Assembly (NCBI GenBank): GCA_947461325.1
Contig: CANHLD010000132.1
Span: forward strand, 1 to 5,284
DNA: 5,284 nt
Direction: 5' to 3'
DNA from: Comamonadaceae bacterium
GTDB lineage: Bacteria > Pseudomonadota > Gammaproteobacteria > Burkholderiales > Burkholderiaceae_C
A program made the position numbers and the translations under genes. The notes under the pieces are model-generated. The model ran no database searches, was not told where the DNA came from, and saw nothing but the letters and a program-made list of their open reading frames with translations. Numbering within the stretch: position 1 is the first letter of the stretch; each line of letters opens with the position of its first letter. Shown piece after piece: positions 1 to 5,284 of the stretch.

Positions 1-594
1 CACCGGTATTTCCGTGTGCGAATCGGCTTTGACAAAGCCATGCCCGGGAAAATGTTTGCCGCAGTTGGCCATACCGGCTTGCAACAAACCTTGCATCAGG
101 CTTTTGGCGAGCAAACTGACCATGCGCGGGTCGCGTGCGAATGCCCGGTCGCCGATGACGCCGCTGCTACCGAAGTCCAGGTCCAGCACCGGTGTGAAAC
201 TCATGTCCACGCCGCAGGCTCTTAACTCGGCGGCAAGCACATAACCGCACGCAGTGGCCGCGTTGGTCGCATGCATGGCGCCGCTGCCGGGCAGGCCTGC
301 ATCGTCCTGCATCCACAGGTCGCCCAAGGCGCGCATGGGTGGCAAATGTGTGAAGCCGTCTGTGCGAAACCGCTGCACACGCCCACCTTCGTGGTCCACC
401 AAAATCAATAAATCATTGCGTACCGATTTGATGTCGGCACACAGCGCGGTCAATTGCGCGCGGTCCCCCCAGTTGCGCCCGAACAAAATCATGCCGCCAG
501 TCAAGGGATGCGCAAGCCGACGGCGATCGGTGTCGGTCAATGCGGTGCCCGCGATATCCAAAATCAAAGGTGCGTGTGTGTGTGAATGAATCAT
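1..594 (-). CDS. nagZ: Beta-N-acetylhexosaminidase NagZ, 5' part (198 codons, runs off the left edge)
   Basis: This is a cytoplasmic family 3 glycoside hydrolase that removes N-acetylglucosamine from GlcNAc-anhydromuropeptides during peptidoglycan recycling. In species with inducible AmpC beta-lactamase its product also acts as the inducer. The frame is open from an ATG at 594 to base 1. Family landmarks are HPLTGGMILFGRNW (about residues 29-42), VDHEGGRVQRF (66-76), SFTPVLDLDFG (about 112-122) and GKHFPGHG (179-186). D191 and H193 in ADSH match the Asp-His pair (D174/H176 in enterobacterial NagZ) that acts as general acid/base. The nucleophile aspartate should lie further on, outside the window. 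E. coli NagZ has 341 residues, so a little over half is visible. The ATG shares ATGA with the acpS stop. The Shine-Dalgarno is weak (AGAAG), so translation probably depends on coupling. Identity is very secure. Confidence 0.96.
   Translation of the reverse strand, partial: MIHSHTHAPLILDIAGTALTDTDRRRLAHPLTGGMILFGRNWGDRAQLTALCADIKSVRNDLLILVDHEGGRVQRFRTDGFTHLPPMRALGDLWMQDDAGLPGSGAMHATNAATACGYVLAAELRACGVDMSFTPVLDLDFGSSGVIGDRAFARDPRMVSLLAKSLMQGLLQAGMANCGKHFPGHGFVKADSHTEIPV
574..584. repeat. Short (GT)n / (CA)n dinucleotide run in the nagZ start region
   Basis: Eleven bases of alternating GT on the plus strand (5.5 units) lie about 10 bases inside nagZ and encode the His-Ser-His-Thr-His-Ala N-terminus. 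A run this short is probably only a codon-level coincidence. It sits ahead of the first conserved strand of the enzyme, where slippage would abolish the protein. Confidence 0.6.
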
Positions 595-995
595 GCTTCT
601 GCTTGCTCAACAATGACATAACTGGTGGCGTAATCACTTTCATCGCTGAGCGACACGTGGGCGCTCAACTGTTTGCTGACACACCATTCTTTGAGTACGC
701 CATGCAACACGATGGTCGGCTGGCCACTGGGTTTGCGCCCGACTTCGCAAAGCCGCCAGGTCATGGGCATGCGCATGCCCAAACCGATGGCTTTGCTGAA
801 CGCTTCTTTCACCGAAAAACGCGTTGCCAAATAGCGAACGCCACGATCTGACCAACGCGCACTGCGGGCGCGAAAAGTTTGCATTTCCGCTTCGCTCAAT
901 ATCTTCAATGCAAAGCGTTCACCGTGGCGTTCCCAAGCGGCGCGTATGCGGCGTATGTCGCAAATGTCCGTGCCTATGCCGTAAATACGGCTCAT
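591..995 (-). CDS. acpS: Holo-[acyl-carrier-protein] synthase AcpS (134 aa)
   Basis: AcpS transfers the 4'-phosphopantetheine arm of coenzyme A to the serine of apo-acyl carrier protein, making the carrier active for fatty acid synthesis. It normally works as a cytoplasmic homotrimer with Mg2+. The sequence begins with IYGIGTDICDI, where D10 is the conserved metal ligand. RFSVKEAFSKA at about 59-69 supplies the second acidic ligand, E64. HVSLSDE at 113-119 is the usual C-terminal strand motif. The length is close to the family norm (E. coli 126). I chose the ATG at 995 because it overlaps the pdxJ stop as ATGA and places GTDI at the expected distance from the N-terminus. A TTG four codons upstream (1007) is in frame but less likely. 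No strong ribosome binding site is visible, which fits coupling to pdxJ. The stop overlaps the nagZ start. Confidence 0.97.
   Translation of the reverse strand: MSRIYGIGTDICDIRRIRAAWERHGERFALKILSEAEMQTFRARSARWSDRGVRYLATRFSVKEAFSKAIGLGMRMPMTWRLCEVGRKPSGQPTIVLHGVLKEWCVSKQLSAHVSLSDESDYATSYVIVEQAEA
764..781. repeat. 18-bp perfect palindrome inside acpS
   Basis: TGGGCATGCGCATGCCCA reads the same on both strands, with no spacer at its centre (772/773). On the minus strand it runs through acpS codons 72-78 (Leu-Gly-Met-Arg-Met-Pro-Met). This is the GLGMRMPMTWR segment that I recall as conserved in related AcpS proteins, so the symmetry may simply follow from the codons. No second copy was noticed in the window. 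Confidence 0.75.
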
Positions 996-1726
996 GGTTT
1001 CAAACAATCCAAATACGCTTGTACCGTGGCGGTGTAACCCATCTCCAAAGCGTCGCCCATGAGCGCATGACCGATAGACACTTCTTTCACATCAGCCACG
1101 CCTTTCACAAAATCACGCAAGTTCAGCAAATTCAAATCGTGACCCGCGTTAACTTCAAGACCTTCGTGTTGCGCGGCCAAAGCAGCAGCGCTGAACATGT
1201 GCAACACACTGGCGTGCATGGGCGTGCCGTGCGATTGAGCGTATGGCTCGGTGTACAACTCGACCCGTTCAGCGCCCACTTCTGCCGCTGCGCCCATGGC
1301 GCGTGCATCTGCATCCATGAACAAACTGACGCGTGCGCCCAAATCTTTGGCCTCGGCGATCACGTCTTTCAGTTTGTCGGCGTCTTGTGGAAAACGCCAA
1401 CCGTGGTCTGAGGTGAACTGGTTTTCACCGTCGGGCACGAACGTGACTTGTTGCGGACGCACTTGCCGCACCAAGTCCATCAGGTTGTGAAACGGGTTGC
1501 CTTCAATGTTGAATTCACGGCCCGGCCAGTCTTTGAGCAGCGCGGCCAAGTCGTTCACATCGCCGGGGCGGATATGCCGTTGGTCAGGGCGCGGATGCAC
1601 CGTGATGCCATGCGCACCGGCTTGCAAACACAGCGTGGCTGCGCGTGTGACGCTGGGTATACCCAAGTGACGGGTGTTGCGCAACAGCGCGACTTTGTTG
1701 AGATTGACTGAAAGATGTGTACTCAT
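992..1726 (-). CDS. pdxJ: Pyridoxine 5'-phosphate synthase PdxJ, divergent subtype (244 aa)
   Basis: PdxJ condenses 1-deoxy-D-xylulose 5-phosphate with 3-amino-2-oxopropyl phosphate to form pyridoxine 5'-phosphate, the ring-closing step of DXP-dependent vitamin B6 synthesis. It is a cytoplasmic TIM barrel. Conserved residues include N8, R19, H44 and R46 in ITVHPRP, H51, E75 in FNIEG, T105, E156 in VELYTE, and H196 in VNAGH. H44, E75 and H196 correspond to the E. coli active-site residues H45, E72 and H193. The E. coli NIDH motif is NLNK here, and the Gly after the active-site His is Asp, so the protein belongs to the Bacteroidetes/Xanthomonas-like subtype (see findings). The ATG at 1726 overlaps the recO stop as ATGA and fits the family length (E. 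coli 243). The frame stays open upstream to 1840, but that part is antisense-free recO coding sequence in another frame and shows no PdxJ-like residues. Confidence 0.97.
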   Translation of the reverse strand: MSTHLSVNLNKVALLRNTRHLGIPSVTRAATLCLQAGAHGITVHPRPDQRHIRPGDVNDLAALLKDWPGREFNIEGNPFHNLMDLVRQVRPQQVTFVPDGENQFTSDHGWRFPQDADKLKDVIAEAKDLGARVSLFMDADARAMGAAAEVGAERVELYTEPYAQSHGTPMHASVLHMFSAAALAAQHEGLEVNAGHDLNLLNLRDFVKGVADVKEVSIGHALMGDALEMGYTATVQAYLDCLKP

Positions 1727-2472
1727 AGGGCTTGCAATTCCATCATCACTTGGCGGGTGCGCAAGCTGTTGACACCGCAATGGTAGTGCAACAAATTGCG
1801 CAACTGGGTTTGCAGCGAGGCACGGTCTTCGCCCGGCCATTCAGCGCAGGTGCGCAACAAACCTGTCAACGGGTTGGCGCTGCCTAAGGCTGCGTGCAGT
1901 TGCAACCATTGTGCGCCCAGCAGATAGGGCGCTTGCTGGCTTGAGCGCAAACCTGCTTCGGCCAGTAAGACATAGTGTTTGTCGGCTTGCAATGCTTGCA
2001 GTGTCAGCGTTTGTTGCGACAAGTCCGGGAGGAAACCGATATCGCGCAGCAGCATCAATTCAAATGCGCGAAGCAATGGCGCGGTCGTGTGGTCTAAACC
2101 GCTGGCAAGCACCTTGACGGTTTGACGGTAAATATCAAACAGGTCCGAATGCGGGTCGTCACGCGCAATCAAACGCAGCATGAGTTCATTCAAGTAATAG
2201 CCTGAGAGCAACGCGTCACCTGTTGGCATGACATGACCGCCTGCCCATTCGGCAGATTTCAAGGTGCGTATTTCACCTTCGCCGCCGAAGCAAACCAAGA
2301 TCGGTTGCAAAGGCAAGAGCACGGCACGCAATTGTGAGGTTGGTCTTTTCGCGCCTTTGGCCACCAAGGCCACCCGGCCTAAATGTCGGGTAAAGACTTC
2401 GAGAATCAGACTGGACTCGCTCCAGTCGTAATGGTGAAGCACGAACGCCGGTTCGTCCAACACCCGTTGCAT
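1723..2472 (-). CDS. recO: DNA repair protein RecO (249 aa)
   Basis: RecO works with RecR (and RecF) in the RecF pathway. It binds single-stranded DNA and SSB, helps load RecA onto SSB-coated gaps, and anneals complementary strands. The N-terminal OB-fold part shows FVLHHYDWSESSLILEVFT (about 10-28), followed by GRVALVAKGAKRPTS (32-46). The helical part has GYYLNELMLRL (91-101) and the PHSDLFDIY motif (107-115). The C-terminus has LRNLLHYHCGV and LRTRQVMMEL, typical of the family. There is no Cys4 zinc motif of the kind seen in some RecO proteins, as in enterobacteria. The ATG at 2472 lies 7 bp after the era stop. A TTG at 2493 is in frame but would extend into era and add only seven residues. 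The length is near the E. coli value (242). The ribosome binding site is weak, so coupling to era is likely. Confidence 0.95.
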   Translation of the reverse strand: MQRVLDEPAFVLHHYDWSESSLILEVFTRHLGRVALVAKGAKRPTSQLRAVLLPLQPILVCFGGEGEIRTLKSAEWAGGHVMPTGDALLSGYYLNELMLRLIARDDPHSDLFDIYRQTVKVLASGLDHTTAPLLRAFELMLLRDIGFLPDLSQQTLTLQALQADKHYVLLAEAGLRSSQQAPYLLGAQWLQLHAALGSANPLTGLLRTCAEWPGEDRASLQTQLRNLLHYHCGVNSLRTRQVMMELQAL

Positions 2473-2479
2473 GGTGCTT

Positions 2480-3403
2480 CTACTCGTAGCCAAAGCTGCG
2501 CACCCGCGCTTCGTCGTCGGCCCAACCTGAGCGTACTTTCACCCACAGCTCTAAAAACACTTTGGCGTCCATGAGTTTTTCCAACTCCTGGCGAGCCAGT
2601 GTGCCGATTTGTTTCAAACGTTCGCCACCTTCACCGATGACCATGGCTTTGTGGCCGTCGCGCTCCACAATGATGGTGGCCGCCACGCGCACCATGCGCG
2701 ACACGGTTTTACCTGGCTCTTCAGTGAACTTGTCTATCACCACCGTGGAGGTGTAAGGCAGTTCGTCGCCGGTCAAGCGAAACAGTTTTTCGCGGATCAT
2801 TTCACTGACCAGAAATTTTTCACTGCGGTCGGTTAACTCGTCCTCGGTGTACCACCAGGCTTGCTCAGGCAAATATTTTTCGCATTGCACCAACAGGCGT
2901 TGAATGTCTTTGGCGTTTTTCGCCGACATGGGCATCAACTCAGCGAACGAATGTTTCTCTTGCATTTCCTGCAGCCATTGCGCAATTTCATGGCGCTGAT
3001 TCACTTTGTCCAATTTGTTGGCAATCAAAATGCAGGGAATGTTTTTGCTGAGCAAGTTCAGCACTTTGGCATCTGCATCTGCAAAGCTGCCTGCATTGAC
3101 CACGAACAACACCAAGTCCACATCACCCACCGCGCCAAGCACGGTTTTGTTCAGCGAGCGATTCAAAGCGTTCGCGTGCGCCGTCTGAAAACCCGGTGTA
3201 TCGACAAAGATGAACTGCGTGTTCTCGGCGTTGTGAATGCCGGTGATACGGTGGCGCGTGGTCTGCGCTTTGCGCGAGGTGATGCTGATTTTCTGGCCGA
3301 CCAACGCGTTCAATAAAGTGGATTTGCCGACGTTCGGTTTACCAACGATGGCGACGGTGCCGCAACGTTGCGATTTGGCATTTGTATCAGTGAGGTCTGT
3401 CAT
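2480..3403 (-). CDS. era: GTPase Era (307 aa)
   Basis: Era is an essential GTPase that binds the 3' end of 16S rRNA and takes part in 30S subunit maturation. It is found in the cytoplasm and associated with the membrane. The G domain is complete: P-loop GKPNVGKST (21-29), the switch I stretch SRKAQTTRHRITGI (43-56), DTPG (68-71), NKLD (129-132) and SAK (160-162). The C-terminal KH domain carries VIGEGGERLKQIG (255-267), the GxxG RNA-binding loop, and ends with a typical LELWVKVRSGW segment. The length matches the family (E. coli 301). The start at 3403 is favoured because it overlaps the rnc stop as ATGA and has AAGGAG eight bases upstream. An in-frame ATG at 3424 would place the start ahead of that site and add only MAQGAPA. 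Pairing with rnc is functional, since both products act on rRNA. Confidence 0.97.
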   Translation of the reverse strand: MTDLTDTNAKSQRCGTVAIVGKPNVGKSTLLNALVGQKISITSRKAQTTRHRITGIHNAENTQFIFVDTPGFQTAHANALNRSLNKTVLGAVGDVDLVLFVVNAGSFADADAKVLNLLSKNIPCILIANKLDKVNQRHEIAQWLQEMQEKHSFAELMPMSAKNAKDIQRLLVQCEKYLPEQAWWYTEDELTDRSEKFLVSEMIREKLFRLTGDELPYTSTVVIDKFTEEPGKTVSRMVRVAATIIVERDGHKAMVIGEGGERLKQIGTLARQELEKLMDAKVFLELWVKVRSGWADDEARVRSFGYE

Positions 3404-4101
3404 TGCGGGTGCTCCTTGAGCCATTGGAGCATGGCGAGTGCAGCGGCTTGTTCACCACTGCGGCGTGAACTGCCGATGCCGCGTTGCGACTGCTTGAGTT
3501 CGGTCACTTCACATTCGACGTCAAAGGTTTGCTGGTGTGCGGCACCCGTGGTGCCAACCACGCGGTAGATGGGCAATTGCCAACGTCTGGCTTGCAGCCA
3601 CTCTTGCAATTCCGTTTTCGGGTCTTTGGCTGCCGCCGTCATGGTGGGCGAGAGGTCGATGTTTTCAAACAAACGCATCACCAAGGCCTGCGCCTTGTCA
3701 TAGCCCGCATCAAGGTACACAGCGCCAATCACCGCTTCAAGAGCATCCGCCAAAATGGATGGGCGGTGTTGACCGCCGGAACGCATCTCGCCTTCACCAA
3801 GTCTGACCATGCCGGTCAGTCCCAAATCCATGGCTAATTTGTGCAAGGTGTCTTGCTTGACCAGATTGGCGCGCACCCGAGACAAATCACCCTCGGGCTG
3901 GTGTTGCAAAGCTTGGTAGAGCATGCCTGAGACAGCGAGATTCAATACCGAGTCACCTAAAAATTCCAGGCGCTCGTTATGCGGACTGCCGAAACTGCGG
4001 TGGGTCAGCGCCAGCGACAACAGACTTGCATTAGCAAATCGGTGTTGCAAGCGGGCTTGCAGTGCCTCATGGTTTTTGGCGTCTGGCACCTGCTGATTCA
4101 T
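3400..4101 (-). CDS. rnc: Ribonuclease III (233 aa)
   Basis: RNase III cleaves double-stranded RNA, releases 16S and 23S precursors from the rRNA transcript, and processes or degrades some mRNAs. It acts as a cytoplasmic Mg2+-dependent homodimer. The catalytic domain has the signature NERLEFLGDSVL (42-53). E43, E46, D50, D119 and E122 align with E. coli E38, E41, D45, D114 and E117 at a constant offset of five, so the metal site is complete. The double-stranded RNA-binding domain starts around DPKTELQEWLQ (160-170) and ends with GIGSSRRSGEQAAALAML, where two arginines stand in for the usual lysine pair. The ATG at 4101 is 2 bp after the lepB stop, without a strong Shine-Dalgarno. There is no leader in which the E. 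coli type of rnc autoregulatory hairpin could sit, so any self-control would have to act elsewhere on the transcript. Confidence 0.97.
   Translation of the reverse strand: MNQQVPDAKNHEALQARLQHRFANASLLSLALTHRSFGSPHNERLEFLGDSVLNLAVSGMLYQALQHQPEGDLSRVRANLVKQDTLHKLAMDLGLTGMVRLGEGEMRSGGQHRPSILADALEAVIGAVYLDAGYDKAQALVMRLFENIDLSPTMTAAAKDPKTELQEWLQARRWQLPIYRVVGTTGAAHQQTFDVECEVTELKQSQRGIGSSRRSGEQAAALAMLQWLKEHPQ
3412..3417 (-). promoter_or_regulatory. Strong ribosome binding site of era, inside the end of rnc
   Basis: AAGGAG on the minus strand lies eight bases before the ATG at 3403. It decides between the two possible era starts, because the ATG at 3424 is upstream of it. It is the clearest Shine-Dalgarno sequence in the window and is embedded in the Lys-Glu codons near the rnc C-terminus. 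Confidence 0.85.
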
Positions 4102-4103
4102 GC

Positions 4104-5105
4104 TCAGTCGAAACCGCCTACGCGCGACGGATTGGAGAAATTCATCCAGACAAAAAAGGCTTTGCCCACAATGTTTTGATCCGGCACGAAACCCCAGTAA
4201 CGCGAATCCAGCGAGTTGTCACGGTTGTCACCCATCATGAAGTAATGACCGGCAGGGACGGTGCATTCCAAGCCTTCAACGCTGTAAGTGCAGTTTTCTT
4301 TGAACGGAAAATCTTCAATACCGCTGACGAAATTCGGTGTGTTGTCGTCATTGAGCAAGCGGTGTTTGCGCAAAGTGCTCATCTCTGAAGGCGATGAACC
4401 AATCGGCAAATCTTCCTCAAACTGCTTGCTGTACCGCATATTGTTTGCGTCAAAAAACTCAGGGATATTGACTTTGCTGACTGGCTGACCATTGAGGGTC
4501 AACACTTTATTGAGGTAAGCGATTTTGTCGCCAGGCACACCCACCACACGCTTGATGTAATCCAAACTGGGCTTGGGCGGAAAACGAAACACCATGACAT
4601 CGCCACGGTTAACAGGCGTACCTTGTGTCACTTGGTAATTGATCACCGGCAGGCGGATACCGTAATGGAATTTGTTCACCAGAATCAGGTCGCCGACATG
4701 CAGCGTGGGAATCATGGAGCCGGAAGGTATTTTGAAAGGCTCAAACAAAAACGAGCGCAAAAAGAAAACTGCTGCGATGACTGGGAACAATCCTGCGGTC
4801 CAATCCATCCACCAAGGCTGTCTGTAAATTTCTTCTCGTGCTTTGATATAGGAAGCATCATCGTCTTGAACGGTTATGCCTTGTTGCTTCAAATCTTGCA
4901 GGCGCTTGGCGTGTTGCTCATCAAGTTGAATTGCGGCGGCGCGGCGGCGCGGCAAATAAAAGAATTGTTCTGCGATCCAGTACGTGCCGCTGACCACAGT
5001 GGCCATGAGCAACAGCAAAGCAAACGAGCCTTCAATCTTGCCGCTGTACCAACCTGTGGCGTAAGCGACAAAGCAAGTCAACACAATGGCGGTGAATGTA
5101 GGCAT
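4104..5105 (-). CDS. lepB: Signal peptidase I, LepB (333 aa)
   Basis: LepB cleaves signal peptides from proteins exported by Sec and Tat, at the periplasmic face of the inner membrane. It is a Ser-Lys protease. The nucleophile is S130 in FKIPSGSMIPTL and the general base is K185 in DYIKRVVGVPGD. Their 55-residue spacing equals that in E. coli. The box E motif GDNRDNSLDSRYWGF lies at 292-306. Hydrophobic segments are at about 4-20, 28-46 and 104-121, with a charged presumably cytoplasmic stretch (about 52-98) between the second and third. E. coli LepB has only two, so an additional N-terminal segment is present. Two cysteines, C272 and C281, lie shortly before box E and could pair in the periplasm. 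The ATG at 5105 shares one base with the lepA stop (TGATG) and follows a purine-rich ribosome binding site. A TTG at 5108 is possible but less likely. Confidence 0.97.
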   Translation of the reverse strand: MPTFTAIVLTCFVAYATGWYSGKIEGSFALLLLMATVVSGTYWIAEQFFYLPRRRAAAIQLDEQHAKRLQDLKQQGITVQDDDASYIKAREEIYRQPWWMDWTAGLFPVIAAVFFLRSFLFEPFKIPSGSMIPTLHVGDLILVNKFHYGIRLPVINYQVTQGTPVNRGDVMVFRFPPKPSLDYIKRVVGVPGDKIAYLNKVLTLNGQPVSKVNIPEFFDANNMRYSKQFEEDLPIGSSPSEMSTLRKHRLLNDDNTPNFVSGIEDFPFKENCTYSVEGLECTVPAGHYFMMGDNRDNSLDSRYWGFVPDQNIVGKAFFVWMNFSNPSRVGGFD

Positions 5106-5284
5106 CAATCCTCCACCTGCAATATCGCCAAAAAGGCTTCTTGGGGCACTTCCACCGATCCGATTTGTTTCATGCGTTTCTTACCTGCTTTTTGTTTCTC
5201 TAAGAGTTTGCGTTTGCGACTAATGTCACCGCCATAGCATTTTGCCAGCACGTTTTTACGCAACGCCTTGATGCTTTCGCGCGC
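5105..5284 (-). CDS. lepA: Elongation factor 4, LepA, C-terminal 59 codons (runs off the right edge)
   Basis: LepA (EF4) is a ribosome-binding translational GTPase related to EF-G. It has been linked to back-translocation and to initiation or 30S assembly. Only the C-terminal domain is in the window. It shows the nearly invariant LepA tail: ALRKNVLAKCYGGDISRK at residues 7-24 of the visible part, then a lysine- and arginine-rich helix (KLLEKQKAGKKRMKQIG) and VPQEAFLAIL close to the end. The stop TGA at 5107-5105 overlaps the lepB ATG. The GTPase domain lies upstream, outside the window. The lepA-lepB pairing is widespread in Proteobacteria, and the promoter for the whole run is expected upstream of lepA. 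Identity is secure despite the short length. Confidence 0.95.
   Translation of the reverse strand, partial: ARESIKALRKNVLAKCYGGDISRKRKLLEKQKAGKKRMKQIGSVEVPQEAFLAILQVED
5110..5118 (-). promoter_or_regulatory. Ribosome binding site of lepB, inside the end of lepA
   Basis: AGGTGGAGG on the minus strand precedes the lepB ATG at 5105. The GGAGG part leaves four bases and the AGGTGG part seven, the latter nearer the usual distance. It overlaps the last lepA codons (Gln-Val-Glu-Asp) and favours the ATG over the TTG at 5108. Confidence 0.7.

Noticed and set aside
824..1411. Plus-strand open frame of 195 codons opposite acpS and pdxJ
   Set aside because: It crosses the junction of two clearly identified genes on the other strand, is rich in Cys, His and Arg in a way typical of antisense frames, and shows no family motif.
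1727..1840. 38-codon upstream extension of the pdxJ frame
   Set aside because: It overlaps the recO C-terminus in another frame, has no PdxJ-like residues and would make the protein unusually long. The ATG at 1726 with ATGA overlap is far better.
3180..3189. GCCGTCTGAA, an exact match to the 10-base Neisseria DNA uptake sequence
   Set aside because: It occurs once, inside era codons for Phe-Gln-Thr-Ala, without the AT of the 12-base form, and no second copy was noticed. Neisseria genomes carry about one per kilobase, and the proteins here are not Neisseria-like. Chance is the simplest explanation.
2861..3316. Plus-strand open frame of 151 codons opposite era
   Set aside because: It is antisense to the conserved GTPase domain of Era, and its composition (many His, Phe and Gln) follows from the reverse complement of era codons.
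4933..4953. GC-rich tandem pattern (GCGGCGGC repeated about 2.6 times)
   Set aside because: It encodes Pro-Arg-Arg-Arg-Ala-Ala-Ala just after the second hydrophobic segment of LepB. Runs of CGC and GCC codons explain it, and a basic cluster there is expected for membrane topology.
4623..5237. Plus-strand open frame of 204 codons opposite lepB
   Set aside because: It lies entirely antisense to lepB and the lepA tail, has no recognisable protein family features, and is readily explained as a shadow of the minus-strand genes.
1..5284. Possible mobile element, defence system, CRISPR, RNA gene or transferred island
   Set aside because: All of the window is taken up by contiguous housekeeping genes in a conserved order. 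No inverted terminal repeats, integrase, spacer-repeat pattern or tRNA-like structure was seen, and there is no gap longer than 7 bp.

Overview
The window is a stretch of bacterial chromosome holding eight housekeeping genes, all on the minus strand. In transcription order (right to left) they are lepA (3' end only), lepB, rnc, era, recO, pdxJ, acpS and nagZ (5' part only). The order rnc-era-recO-pdxJ-acpS after lepA-lepB is a well-known proteobacterial cluster, and nagZ directly after acpS is an arrangement I associate with Betaproteobacteria. The protein sequences look like Burkholderiales. Several details (a three-segment LepB membrane anchor, a PdxJ with an N-terminal RNTRHLGIPSVTRAA stretch, a NagZ with VDHEGGRVQRF) point towards the Comamonadaceae or relatives. 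This placement rests on remembered family sequences, not a search. G+C is in the low to mid 50s percent in the lines I sampled, fairly low for that family.

Layout: lepA tail 5105-5284; lepB 4104-5105; rnc 3400-4101; era 2480-3403; recO 1723-2472; pdxJ 992-1726; acpS 591-995; nagZ 1-594. There is almost no intergenic DNA. Four junctions are ATGA overlaps (rnc/era, recO/pdxJ, pdxJ/acpS, acpS/nagZ), lepA/lepB is a TGATG overlap, and the two remaining gaps are 2 bp (lepB/rnc) and 7 bp (era/recO). No promoter, terminator, RNA gene, mobile element or CRISPR was seen. The genes are very probably one transcript with translational coupling, its promoter lying beyond the right edge.

The products serve basic growth: a ribosome-associated GTPase (LepA), signal peptide cleavage (LepB), rRNA processing and small-subunit assembly (RNase III, Era), recombinational repair (RecO), pyridoxal phosphate synthesis (PdxJ), activation of acyl carrier protein (AcpS) and peptidoglycan recycling (NagZ). 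Every catalytic motif that falls inside the window is intact, and no gene looks broken.

I found no evidence of an undescribed system. The most notable point is that PdxJ belongs to the divergent Bacteroidetes/Xanthomonas-like subtype, with substitutions at positions that contact substrate in the E. coli enzyme. Smaller points are the additional LepB membrane segment, the missing spacer gene between lepB and rnc, and an 18-bp perfect palindrome inside acpS.
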